Assembly: GCA_030152805.1 (NCBI GenBank)
Contig: JASLIG010000080.1
Span: 1-14,880, forward strand
DNA length: 14,880 bases
Source: Solirubrobacterales bacterium
Lineage (GTDB): Bacteria; Actinomycetota; Thermoleophilia; Solirubrobacterales; 70-9
Direction of reading: 5' to 3'
Below are positions 1 through 7,823 of the stretch, in pieces. The translations under genes and the position numbers were made by a program. The notes under the pieces are model-generated. The model saw only the letters and a list, made by a program, of their open reading frames with translations, did no database searches and was not told where the DNA came from. How positions within the stretch are numbered: position 1 is the stretch's first letter; every line of letters begins with the position of its first letter.

Positions 1-848
<848 letters not shown>

Positions 849-883
849 AGGGAAAAATCAGCGTACCAGGGCGGATTCGGCAT

Positions 884-1411
884 CTAGGCGTCCAACGCGG
901 CCACGTAGGAGAGGTTGCGGTAGCGCTGGGCGTGGTCGAGCCCGTAGCCGATCGCGAAGCGGTTGGGGATCTCGAAGCCGACGTACTTCGGCGAGAGATC
1001 GACGCGCAGCCGATCGGGCTTGGTGAGCAGCGCGCAGACCTCTAGCGAGGCCGGGTTGCGGGCTCTCAGATTGCGCATCAGGTACTGCAGGGTGAGGCCG
1101 GAATCGATGATGTCCTCGACGATCAGCACGTCGCGCCCTTCGATCGGGGCGTCGAGGTCCTTCATGATCCGCACCACTCCGGAGGAGTCGGTTTGGGAGC
1201 CGTAGCTGGAAACCGCCATGAAGTCGACCTCGCAGGGCACGCTGACGTTGCGCATCAAGTCGGCAAGGAAGAGCACGGCGCCCTTGAGGACGCCGACCAT
1301 GAAGAGGTCGCGCCCCTCGTACTCCGCGCTGATCTGGCGGCCGAGTTCGGCGACGCGCCGCTGCAGGTCCTCGCTGGAGACGAGGGTCTCGCCGATCGCC
1401 GAGCCGGTCAC
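884..1411 (-). CDS. hpt: Hypoxanthine(-guanine) phosphoribosyltransferase
   Basis: Cytosolic purine-salvage enzyme that joins hypoxanthine or guanine to PRPP to give IMP or GMP. The 175-residue product has the usual family length. Seen: the LKG dipeptide-loop region at 42-44, the flexible-loop SSYGS at 68-72, the PRPP-binding signature VLIVEDIIDSGLT at 95-107, the purine-contacting KPDRLRV near 131-137, and the RFAIGYGLD motif at 151-159. The reading frame stays open far upstream inside tilS, so length alone does not set the start. GTG at 1411 is chosen because the family N-terminus begins there and a TAGACT hexamer sits 7 bases before it. It lies 38 bases downstream of tilS and 35 bases upstream of ftsH. 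Substrate preference (hypoxanthine versus guanine) cannot be read from the sequence. Confidence 0.95.
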   Translation of the reverse strand: MTGSAIGETLVSSEDLQRRVAELGRQISAEYEGRDLFMVGVLKGAVLFLADLMRNVSVPCEVDFMAVSSYGSQTDSSGVVRIMKDLDAPIEGRDVLIVEDIIDSGLTLQYLMRNLRARNPASLEVCALLTKPDRLRVDLSPKYVGFEIPNRFAIGYGLDHAQRYRNLSYVAALDA

Positions 1412-1418
1412 GGCCGGC

Positions 1419-1424
1419 AGTCTA
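1419..1424 (-). promoter_or_regulatory. Possible -10 element for leaderless hpt(-ftsH) transcription
   Basis: On the minus strand the tilS-hpt gap reads TATATCTAGACT. The hexamer TAGACT (TANNNT type) ends 7 bases before the GTG of hpt, placing the expected transcription start on the start codon. No convincing -35 is visible, and no Shine-Dalgarno precedes the GTG. This would be an internal promoter within the tilS-hpt-ftsH run. It is inferred from geometry only. Confidence 0.4.
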
Positions 1425-1449
1425 GATATAGGGGCGCGGGCAGCGACAT

Positions 1450-2427
1450 TCAGAGCTCGGCACGGAGGACGCCGCGTTCGACGACGGCGCGGACGCCGCG
1501 GCCGAGGTCGAGCATGGTGGTGCCCGTGCGGCGCAGGGCGGCGACCTCGTCGGCGTGGTTGGCGGCGCCCGGCACGGGGCGCCCCGCGGCGCGATCGGCG
1601 AGCCGCTGCACAACAAGGCGGCGAAGCGCGGGGGGCAGCTCGGCAAGGCGGGCCAGCTCGATCGTCCCCCGCTCGCCGTTCGCGCCGAGCTCGGCGTCGA
1701 CGAGCGCGTCGAGCACTTCGGCCTCGTCGCGCAGGAGCTCCGCCGTGCGCAGCACGTTCTGGGCGGCGGCGGGGTGGATCTCGGCCAGCGCCGGTGCGAG
1801 CCGCTGGCGGACGCGGTTGCGGGCGTAGCCCGATTCCTCGTTGGTCGGGTCGTCGCGCCAAGTGAGTCCCCGCTCTTCGCAGTAGGCGGTGGTCTGGGCG
1901 CGGCTGAAGCCGAGCAACGGACGAACGAGGCTGCCGTCGCGGGGCTTCATCCCGAGCAGGGCACGGCGGCTGGGCGAAGAGGCGAGCCGGTAGAGGATCG
2001 TCTCGAGCTGGTCGTCGGCGGTGTGACCGGTCGCGATCACGGCCTCTCGGCCGAGCGCCAGGCTCGCCGCGGCGGCATAGCGAACGTCGCGCGCCCAGGA
2101 CTGCAGGTTGCCGGGACCCTCGGGACGGCGCGGCCGCTCGAGCTCGAGCCGCACCCCGAGCCGCTCGCAGAGCGCCGCGCAGTGCGCCTCGTCGGCGTCA
2201 GAGTCGCCGCGCAATCCGTAGTTGACGTGCAGTGCCGTCACCGCGTCCGCGCCGAGCAGGCGCGCGCTGAGGTCGAGCAGGCAGACCGAGTCGCGGCCGC
2301 CGGAAAGCATCGCGACGGCGGAAGCGCCCGGCGCAAGCAGTTCCTCCTTGCGCACCCGTTCGAGCATGCCCTCGCTTGTGGTAGATCCCACGGCCGAATC
2401 GACTATAGGCGGCTTCGTATCCGACAT
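1450..2427 (-). CDS. tilS: tRNA(Ile)-lysidine synthetase
   Basis: ATP-dependent enzyme that attaches lysine to C34 of the CAU-anticodon tRNA-Ile so that it reads AUA. The 325-residue product matches the short TilS form lacking the extended C-terminal domain of the E. coli enzyme. Seen: the PP-loop SGGRDS at 42-47, HVNYGLRG at 67-74, GHTADDQLET at 134-143, and the tRNA-contact region DDPTNEESGYARNRVR at 192-207. Two starts are possible: ATG at 2427, or ATG at 2367 (residue 21, MLERVR), which resembles the usual TilS N-terminus. Neither has a well-spaced ribosome site. The upstream start lies inside the right arm of a strong hairpin. The gene follows the cyclase by 35 bases and precedes hpt and ftsH. 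Function is secure; the exact start is not. Confidence 0.95.
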   Translation of the reverse strand: MSDTKPPIVDSAVGSTTSEGMLERVRKEELLAPGASAVAMLSGGRDSVCLLDLSARLLGADAVTALHVNYGLRGDSDADEAHCAALCERLGVRLELERPRRPEGPGNLQSWARDVRYAAAASLALGREAVIATGHTADDQLETILYRLASSPSRRALLGMKPRDGSLVRPLLGFSRAQTTAYCEERGLTWRDDPTNEESGYARNRVRQRLAPALAEIHPAAAQNVLRTAELLRDEAEVLDALVDAELGANGERGTIELARLAELPPALRRLVVQRLADRAAGRPVPGAANHADEVAALRRTGTTMLDLGRGVRAVVERGVLRAEL

Positions 2428-2461
2428 TGACCCCAGCCCAGTGTGGTCGATGTCGGATACG
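2416..2461 (-). promoter_or_regulatory. Perfect 12-bp inverted repeat overlapping the tilS start codon
   Basis: CGTATCCGACAT (2416-2427) and ATGTCGGATACG (2450-2461) are exact reverse complements. On the minus-strand mRNA the stem begins one base after the cyclase stop codon. It continues, after one A/C mismatch, for four more pairs (GACC with GGTC) around a 12-base loop. The AUG of tilS (2427-2425) is paired in the 3' arm. No U-tract follows, so it does not look like an intrinsic terminator. A translational-coupling or RNA-stability element is the best guess. If tilS starts at 2367, the hairpin is simply in its leader. Confidence 0.6.
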
Positions 2462-2462
2462 A

Positions 2463-3647
2463 CTAGGTGGCCCGAACGAGGAAGAGCGGGGTCGGCGCGG
2501 GGAAGCCCTTGAGGCTGACCTCGCCGATTCCTTCAAAGCCGAGTCCTTCGCGTCCCTCGATCGCCTCGACCACCCGGTCGGTCGCCAGCAGCTCGCCCGC
2601 TTGGGCGCGGCTGACGACGCGGTGGGCGAGGTTGACGTGGGTGCCGAAGTAATCGCCGTCGCGATAGACGGCATTTGCGCAGTGGATGCCGACCCGCGGC
2701 TGCGGCCGCTCGGGGAAGCGGGCGAGCAGGCCGACCGCCCACTCGGTCAGCGAAGCCGCGTCGGGTGAGACGACCATCACCTCGTCGCCGATCGTCTTCA
2801 CGATCGTGGCCTCCGGCGGCAGCGTCGCCTCGACCGTCTCGACGAAGTTCTCGATCACGTCAACCGCCTCGAGATCGCCCTCCTCCTCGGTGTAGCGAGT
2901 GAAGCCCGTGAGGTCGATGAAGCAGAGGGTGATCGGAATCTGCCCCAGATCCGAGCCGGCTTTCAGCTCGCTCTCCATGTGGCCGATCACGTCCTGCTCG
3001 AGGAAGAAGCGCAGGTAACGCGTGTGCAGGTAGTCGATCAGCGGCGAGGCGAGCGGCAGCATGTCGCCCGCCAGCTCGCCCATCTCTTCGGCCATCTCCA
3101 GCTCGGGCACGCCGTCGCGGATCAGCGGTTCGTGCACGTAGAGGTGGAAGAGGCGAACCTCGGCATCGGCGATACGGCGCAGCGACTGCGCGTAAACCCG
3201 CACCAGTTGCAGGAAGGCGACCAGAGGGAAACCGGCGGCGAGGACACGGGCGCAGTGGCGCAGGGCCTGCACGTCCTGGGGACCCAGCAGGCGCTCGCGC
3301 TCCAGCGGAGTGCCGAGGATGACGAGGATGCGCTCGATCAGCTCCGGCTCGAGCCCGGTCTCCTTGGCCACCTCCTCGACCGTGGTCCGCTCCTCGGGCT
3401 GGGGAAAGAGGTCCTCGGCGAAGCCAAAGGCGAGGCGTCCCTCCCGCCCGGCCCGCTTCAGGTCCTCCAGCGAGTGACCGCGCTCGCGCATGCGCGCCAC
3501 CACCCGAGCCTGCGCCGCCGCGGCCGCTGTCCAGCGACCCCGGCGCACCGGCAGGACTTTCTCCTCGGCCCAGCGCTTCAGGGTGCTGGCCGAGACACCG
3601 GCCCGGCGCGAGGCCTCACTGAGGGAGATCCGTTCGTCCGCTGACAT
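2463..3647 (-). CDS. MerR-type HTH / class III adenylate cyclase fusion
   Basis: Predicted soluble enzyme making cAMP from ATP. Three parts can be seen in 394 residues. Residues 7-40 form a MerR-like helix-turn-helix (ISLSEASRRAGVSASTLKRW). Residues about 86-225 resemble the helical regulatory domain found before the catalytic domain in mycobacterial Rv1264-like cyclases. Residues 237-394 form the cyclase homology domain. The catalytic set is complete: metal-binding Asp245 (FIDLTGFT) and Asp288 (KTIGDEV), adenine-selecting Lys284 and Asp332, and transition-state Asn339 and Arg343 (VNLAHR). No membrane segment is present. The Lys/Asp pair argues for ATP rather than GTP. It lies between glnB and tilS on one strand. 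The HTH may bind DNA or only serve as a regulatory fold; this cannot be decided here. Confidence 0.9.
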   Translation of the reverse strand: MSADERISLSEASRRAGVSASTLKRWAEEKVLPVRRGRWTAAAAAQARVVARMRERGHSLEDLKRAGREGRLAFGFAEDLFPQPEERTTVEEVAKETGLEPELIERILVILGTPLERERLLGPQDVQALRHCARVLAAGFPLVAFLQLVRVYAQSLRRIADAEVRLFHLYVHEPLIRDGVPELEMAEEMGELAGDMLPLASPLIDYLHTRYLRFFLEQDVIGHMESELKAGSDLGQIPITLCFIDLTGFTRYTEEEGDLEAVDVIENFVETVEATLPPEATIVKTIGDEVMVVSPDAASLTEWAVGLLARFPERPQPRVGIHCANAVYRDGDYFGTHVNLAHRVVSRAQAGELLATDRVVEAIEGREGLGFEGIGEVSLKGFPAPTPLFLVRAT

Positions 3648-3684
3648 CGACGAACCCCGAGGCTAGCCAGAGCGGGGGTCGAAC

Positions 3685-3718
3685 GGCGGGCGGGGCAGCC
3701 GAGGCCACCCCGCCCGCC
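3685..3718 (-). terminator. GC-rich hairpin between glnB and the cyclase
   Basis: GGCGGGCGGGG (3685-3695) and CCCCGCCCGCC (3708-3718) form an 11-bp perfect stem with a 12-base loop, about 30 bases downstream of the glnB stop on the minus strand. No run of U follows, so it may be a weak terminator, an attenuator or an RNA 3'-end stabiliser. A TAGCCT hexamer (3665-3660, minus), 12 bases before the cyclase start, could restart transcription. Confidence 0.5.
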
Positions 3719-3748
3719 TGTGGGATGGGTTGTTGTCTTGCGGGCGCG

Positions 3749-4117
3749 CTAAGCCGGGATTTCCGACTCTTCGTGCGCTTGCAAGACGGGCTCCCCGCCC
3801 TCGCCGGTGCGGATGCGAATCGCCTCCTCAACCGGAAGGACGAAGATCTTGCCGTCGCCGACCTGACCCGTGCGGGCGTGCCGCAGGATCGTCTCCACGA
3901 CTAAGTCCTTGTCCTTGTCCTCGACCACCACCTCGAGCTTCAGCTTCGGCCGCACGCTGATCATCAAGGCGGAGCCGCGGTAGTGCTCGATCTCGCCCTT
4001 CTGCCGCCCCGAGCCCTTCACCTCGACGATCGAGAGCGAGGGCAGGCCACGATCGAGCAACTCGGCGCGGATCGGGTCGAACGCCTCGTGACGGATGAAG
4101 GCCTCGATCTTCTTCAT
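3749..4117 (-). CDS. glnB: PII nitrogen-regulatory protein lacking the T-loop Tyr51
   Basis: Small trimeric signal protein that reads ATP/ADP and 2-oxoglutarate and binds targets such as AmtB. The 122-residue product starts MKKIEAFIR, aligning end to end with E. coli GlnB (112) plus a short C-terminal tail. Seen: GRQKG at 37-41 with the 2-oxoglutarate-linked Gln39, Tyr46, YRGS at 46-49, GDGKIFVLPV at 87-96, and RIRTGE at 101-106. Odd: the T-loop tyrosine, residue 51 in the RGAEY signature, is leucine here (YRGSAL, codon 3967-3965). Uridylylation or adenylylation at the usual site is therefore impossible. A GGAGG ribosome site lies 9 bases before the ATG, so the longer open frame upstream is ignored. 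amtB is not adjacent; it lies about 7.5 kb away. Confidence 0.94.
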   Translation of the reverse strand: MKKIEAFIRHEAFDPIRAELLDRGLPSLSIVEVKGSGRQKGEIEHYRGSALMISVRPKLKLEVVVEDKDKDLVVETILRHARTGQVGDGKIFVLPVEEAIRIRTGEGGEPVLQAHEESEIPA

Positions 4118-4126
4118 CGGGCCAAT

Positions 4127-4131
4127 CCTCC
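4127..4131 (-). promoter_or_regulatory. Ribosome binding site of glnB
   Basis: GGAGG on the minus strand, 9 bases before the ATG at 4117. It decides the start against the longer open frame that extends to 4372. Confidence 0.75.
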
Positions 4132-4239
4132 ACGGCGCTCGCGGGGGCCGCATTGGACAGATGGCGAATATATGCCCGCCGCCTTTCTCGCGAGTGGCAT
4201 TGCCGGGGCGCGCCTCCTCGGCTCCGCGTCCGGGGCGAC

Positions 4240-4245
4240 TAGGGT
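4240..4245 (+). promoter_or_regulatory. Possible -10 element for leaderless phosphorylase transcription
   Basis: TAGGGT followed by exactly 7 bases and then the ATG at 4253; no Shine-Dalgarno is present. The geometry predicts transcription starting on the A of ATG. Confidence 0.45.
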
Positions 4246-4252
4246 CCGGGCG

Positions 4253-4924
4253 ATGCCTGCGCGACTCCGCCCCACCGCGCCGATCTCCGCCGACGCGATC
4301 CTGGTCGGCGATCCCGCGCGCGCCCTGCTGCTCGCGCAGGAGCTGCTCGAGCAGCCCAAGATGAGCAACCACGCCCGCGGGCTATGGGGCTACTTCGGCC
4401 GGACCGCCGGCGGCTTGGACCTGACGATCCAGTCGACCGGGATCGGCGGGCCCAGCGCGGCGCTGGTGATCGGAGACCTTGCCGAGCTGGGCGTCCGCCG
4501 CGCGATCCGGATCGGCACCTGCGTCGCCTTCGACCGATCGCGGGCGCCGGGAGATCTGATCGTGGTCGACGAGGCAATCGCCGAAGGCGGCAGCGCCGGC
4601 GCGCTCGGCCTCGGCCCGGGTGCGAGCGTCTTCCCGGACGCCGAGCTGACCGAGCGCCTATGTCATGCGCTTGGCGAAAACGTGGAGGGCGAGCGTGTGG
4701 CCAGCCTGGATGCTCACCCGGCCGAGCTGCCGCCACCGGCGAGCAGCAGCGCCGCCGACATGCAGACGGCGCCGCTGCTCGCGAGCGCCCGGGCGCTCGG
4801 AATCGCCGCCGCGGCCGTGCTGATCGTCGCCGAGAAGGCGGGAGTCGAACTCCTCGATCAGGATGCCCTGGAAGGAGCCGAGCGGCTGGCCGGCCGGGCC
4901 GTTTCCGCCGTACTCTCAGGCTAA
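4253..4924 (+). CDS. Nucleoside phosphorylase, PNP/UDP family 1 (DeoD-like)
   Basis: Predicted cytosolic enzyme that phosphorolyses a nucleoside to free base and ribose-1-phosphate. At 223 residues it is slightly shorter than typical DeoD (about 239). Seen: GDPARA at 19-24 with phosphate-binding Arg23, TGIGGPS at 62-68, and IRIGTC at 85-90, equivalent to the IRVGSC phosphate loop. Odd: where DeoD has Met-Glu binding the ribose hydroxyls, this protein has Met170-Gln171 (DMQTA). The base-contacting Asp of the VSDH motif is replaced by VAEK at 192-195. Substrate is therefore uncertain: purine nucleoside, uridine or a modified nucleoside. The ATG at 4253 fits the family N-terminus and the TAGGGT box 7 bases upstream; an in-frame ATG at 4172 would add 27 non-conserved residues. 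With hpt it suggests purine salvage. Confidence 0.85.
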   Translation: MPARLRPTAPISADAILVGDPARALLLAQELLEQPKMSNHARGLWGYFGRTAGGLDLTIQSTGIGGPSAALVIGDLAELGVRRAIRIGTCVAFDRSRAPGDLIVVDEAIAEGGSAGALGLGPGASVFPDAELTERLCHALGENVEGERVASLDAHPAELPPPASSSAADMQTAPLLASARALGIAAAAVLIVAEKAGVELLDQDALEGAERLAGRAVSAVLSG

Positions 4925-4933
4925 AGTCAAGGG

Positions 4934-5272
4934 TTAGTCTTCGCTCTCGACGCGTTCTTGAGCGAGCAGACGTCTGCGAATTTCGCCGACGTCGCGCGAA
5001 ATGCGATCGAACTGATCCTCGACCTCTTCCAGCCGCTGCGAAAGCGAGCGAATGCGGCGCTCGAGCCGCTCCACGTCGCCCGCGGAGGGCAGGTTGAGCG
5101 CGCTCATCGCCGCGTGCTGGGCCTCCTGCGCCTTCTCGCGGGCGCCGAACGCGGCGGCGACGGCGTTCTCGAGCACCTGGCTGTCGAGCAGGGCCTGCGC
5201 GAGCTCGCCGATCGCCTGCTCGCTGCGGGCGCGGAGGCCGTCCTGGTCGTCGTATTCGGCGTTCATTGACAT
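4934..5272 (-). CDS. Small phasin-like coiled-coil protein
   Basis: A 112-residue acidic, helical, cytosolic protein with no signal peptide or membrane segment. Residues 17-58 are alanine-rich amphipathic helix. NLPSAGDVERLERRI (59-73) followed by heptads of Leu/Val/Ile to about 103 forms a coiled coil. This layout (Ala-rich helix, then LPs-x-D-V-x-x-L and a coiled coil) resembles PhaF/PhaI-type phasins and polyhydroxyalkanoate granule regulators. The match is from memory of the motif, and no PHA genes are nearby. It ends 9 bases from the convergent phosphorylase, with no terminator between. An alternative ATG at 5266 (MNAEYDD) has GAAAG 8 bases upstream. Real gene likely; function tentative. 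Confidence 0.7.
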   Translation of the reverse strand: MSMNAEYDDQDGLRARSEQAIGELAQALLDSQVLENAVAAAFGAREKAQEAQHAAMSALNLPSAGDVERLERRIRSLSQRLEEVEDQFDRISRDVGEIRRRLLAQERVESED

Positions 5273-5494
5273 TTCTTTCGCGTCATTGACACCAGCTTAA
5301 CCGGCGCATCCGGCTCGCCTGAAATCCTCCCGCACTGCCGGCATGAGAGAGACCTTGATTAAGGGCTTGTTGGGGGCAGCGGGGAGCCGTTGCGCGCCCC
5401 TGAGTGAGTCAGTAGCTTGGGCGAGCCTGTTACGCGGGGAGAGGGCTGACACGGGCTGCACGATCCGTGCCAGCGGGTATAGGGGCGCCGTCGT
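5273..5494. promoter_or_regulatory. Divergent intergenic region with a small palindrome and -10-like box
   Basis: This 222-base spacer lies between the coiled-coil gene and the cell-wall enzyme. GCACG-ATC-CGTGC (5458-5470) is a perfect 5-bp palindrome with a 3-base centre. Allowing one bulged C, it extends to an 8-bp stem (GCTGCACG with CGTGcCAGC). TATAGG (5478-5483) follows 7 bases later and 11 bases before the ATG at 5495. A repressor site over a promoter with a very short leader is possible. No other structure was recognised in the rest of the spacer. Confidence 0.3.
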
Positions 5495-7801
5495 ATGAGA
5501 AACAAGCTCGCACTGACCATATCTCTGGCCTGTTTCGGCCTTGTCACAGCGCTGGGAGTCGGCTTCGCCGGCGCCGACGAAGTCGCCGGGGGCAGCGACG
5601 AAGCGACGGCGCCGCTGAGCACGACGCCGTTGGCTCAGCCGACCGACTGCTCGAACGAAATCGACGACGACGGCGACGGGCTCGTCGACGGCGAAGATCC
5701 CGGTTGCGAATCGCCCTCGGACGAAAGCGAGGAAGCGCCGCCCGCCTCGGCGGCCCCCACCGCCAACAGCGACATCGAAGGAGCGCCGGCCGCAACCGCC
5801 CCGGCGCCGGCGAGCGGAAAGGACGGCTTCGAATCCGGAGACTCGATCGGCGGCGGCAGCAGCGCGGCTCACCGCAACGAGAACCTCGGCGACAGCAGCG
5901 GTGGCAACGGCAACTCGGGTGCCGGGACTACCGCGCCCAGCGCCACCGCGGGTGTGCAGCTCGGCGCCAAGGGAAGCAACGGCGGCTCGCAGTACACCAA
6001 TGGCGGCACGCCCACGGACGCCAACCCGACGGTGACGATCGCGCCCTTCGGGCCGGCCCCGATCGGCGTTCCCAACTTCGTCATCGACTCCTTTGAAATC
6101 CCGCCCTTCCTGCTGCCGATCTACCAGGCCTGCGGCACCGAGTACGGGATCCCCTGGGAGGTGCTTGCCTCGATCAACAAGATCGAGAGCGGTTTCGGCA
6201 CCAACATGGGACCCTCCAGCGCCGGTGCGATCGGCTGGATGCAATTCCTGCCCTCGAGTTGGGAAGCCTTCGGCCTCGACGCCAACGGCGACGGGCGCAA
6301 GGATCCCTACAACCCGGTCGACGCGATCTGCGCCGCCGCTCACTACCTGAAGCTGAGCGGCGGCTCCGCCGATCTCTACGGCGCGATCTTCGCCTACAAC
6401 CACGCCGACTGGTACGTGCAGGAGGTGCTGGCCGGCGCCCGGGCCTACGGCAAGCTGCCGGCGGACCTCGTCGGCTCGCTGACCGGCCTCACCGAGGGAG
6501 CGCACTTCCCCGTCGCCGCCGACGCCAGCTACGCCGACGACCTCTCCGCCCGCGAAGCGCTGAAGCATTCCGCGCCGGGTTCCGAGGAGGCGTACGGGGG
6601 CGCCTCGGAAGTGATCTCCTCTTCGCCGACCCGCCGCGGGATCAACATCTTCGCCGCCGAAGGCGCCCCCGTGGTCGCCGTCAACGACGGCGTGATCGAG
6701 AAGCTGGGCAACTCGCCCCAACTCGGCAAGTACGTCGTTCTCCAGGACGCCTACGGCAACCGCTACACCTACGCGCAGCTCGGCCAGCTCGTGCGGAACA
6801 AGCGCAGCGTGGTAATGCCGACCGGCAAGGAGCGAAGGCTGCCGCGCGAAAGCGAGAACCTGCGGCCCCGCCTCTATGCCCTGCCCAATCGCAGCGCCGA
6901 GGACCGACAGATGGGCGAAGCGACGGAAGTCGACAGTCCGACTACCGTCAACGACGGAACCCTAAAGGTCGGGTCGAAGGTTATAGCTGGCACGGTGCTG
7001 GCCCGCATCGGCGCTTCCGAAGACGGCATCGATCCGCACGTCAACTTCTCGATCCGGCCAGCCGGTCGGGGAGCCCCGGAGATCGACCCGAAGCCAATCC
7101 TCGACGGCTGGAAGCTGCTCGAGGCGACGGCGATCTACCGCGCCAGCGGCAAGAACCCGCTCGCCCACGACCTCAGCGGCGCCGGCGTGCTCCTGCTCTC
7201 CAAGGAGGAGCTGGAGAAACGGGTCCTGGCCGACAAAGCGCTCGACATCTACGAATGCGGCCGCCAGGACATCGCCACCGGCAGGATCGACCGGCGCGTC
7301 CTAGCGATGCTCGAGTACCTGGTCTCCAAGGGCTACGAGCTGACGATCACCTCGCTGGAGTGCGGGCACAGCGTCATGACCGCCTCCGGCTACGTCTCCG
7401 AGCACTCGACCGGCGATGCGGTCGACATCCCGGTGATCAACGGGGTCCCAGTCACCGGCCACCAGGGGCCCGGAACGCTCACCGACGAGCTGATCCGCAC
7501 GGTACTCCAGCTGCAGGGCACGATGCACCCGCACCAGGTGATCTCGCTCGAGGACCTGCCCGGCGAAACGAGCTTCGCTCTGGCCGATCATTATGACCAC
7601 GTCCACGTCGGCTACCGCCCGCTCAGCGGACCGTTCGACCAGCAGTTCAACGCACTGCTCAAACCCGACCAGTGGCAGCGCCTGACCCACCGCCTCGGCG
7701 AAATCGAGAATCCGCAGGTGGCGACGACGCCTTCGCCCTACTCGGTCCCGGACAAGAGCGCGGGCGGCAAGGCAAAGGGCGGCCAGGGCGCCGCCGACTG
7801 A
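5495..7801 (+). CDS. Secreted multidomain cell-wall hydrolase: lytic transglycosylase + inactive M23 + M15-like domain
   Basis: A 768-residue exported protein. A signal peptide spans residues 1-27 (MRNK, hydrophobic core 5-24, AGA). A Ca-binding-like loop follows (NEIDDDGDGLVDGEDPGC, 54-71) between two cysteines, then a Ser/Gly/Ala-rich linker to about 190. Residues about 200-320 are a soluble lytic transglycosylase domain: catalytic Glu231 in INKIESGFG, AIGWMQFLPSSW at 245-256, and an EF-hand-like DANGDGRKDPYNPVDAI at 262-278. Residues about 375-530 have the LytM/M23 fold pattern but lack its zinc ligands (RRGINI for HxGxD-type, DPHVNF for HLHF). Residues about 590-708 look like a D,D-carboxypeptidase/M15-type site: SEHSTGDAVDI (His637, Asp644) and DHYDHVHVGY (His702, His704). 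It probably cuts peptidoglycan glycan and perhaps peptide stems. Confidence 0.88.
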   Translation: MRNKLALTISLACFGLVTALGVGFAGADEVAGGSDEATAPLSTTPLAQPTDCSNEIDDDGDGLVDGEDPGCESPSDESEEAPPASAAPTANSDIEGAPAATAPAPASGKDGFESGDSIGGGSSAAHRNENLGDSSGGNGNSGAGTTAPSATAGVQLGAKGSNGGSQYTNGGTPTDANPTVTIAPFGPAPIGVPNFVIDSFEIPPFLLPIYQACGTEYGIPWEVLASINKIESGFGTNMGPSSAGAIGWMQFLPSSWEAFGLDANGDGRKDPYNPVDAICAAAHYLKLSGGSADLYGAIFAYNHADWYVQEVLAGARAYGKLPADLVGSLTGLTEGAHFPVAADASYADDLSAREALKHSAPGSEEAYGGASEVISSSPTRRGINIFAAEGAPVVAVNDGVIEKLGNSPQLGKYVVLQDAYGNRYTYAQLGQLVRNKRSVVMPTGKERRLPRESENLRPRLYALPNRSAEDRQMGEATEVDSPTTVNDGTLKVGSKVIAGTVLARIGASEDGIDPHVNFSIRPAGRGAPEIDPKPILDGWKLLEATAIYRASGKNPLAHDLSGAGVLLLSKEELEKRVLADKALDIYECGRQDIATGRIDRRVLAMLEYLVSKGYELTITSLECGHSVMTASGYVSEHSTGDAVDIPVINGVPVTGHQGPGTLTDELIRTVLQLQGTMHPHQVISLEDLPGETSFALADHYDHVHVGYRPLSGPFDQQFNALLKPDQWQRLTHRLGEIENPQVATTPSPYSVPDKSAGGKAKGGQGAAD

Positions 7802-7823
7802 TCCCTGCAGCAGAATTGGGTCT

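Larger units (their letters stand above)
4118..4252. promoter_or_regulatory. Divergent promoter region of glnB and the nucleoside phosphorylase
   Basis: This 135-base spacer separates two divergent starts. For glnB, the AT-rich TATATT (4172-4167, minus) is a possible -10 that would give a leader of about 45 bases. For the phosphorylase, TAGGGT (4240-4245, plus) lies exactly 7 bases before the ATG, as in leaderless transcripts. No clear -35 boxes or GlnR/NtrC-like sites were recognised. Confidence 0.35.

Noticed and set aside
1412..1861. N-terminal extension of hpt into tilS
   Set aside because: The extra part is Arg/Pro-rich out-of-frame translation of tilS; the family N-terminus begins at GTG 1411.
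2416..2461. Reading the tilS hairpin as an intrinsic terminator of the cyclase
   Set aside because: No U-tract follows on the minus strand, and the stem contains the start codon of the next gene.
5401..5415. TGAGTGAGTCA-like partial palindrome in the 5273-5494 spacer
   Set aside because: Only a 4-bp stem; easily expected by chance and not placed relative to a promoter.
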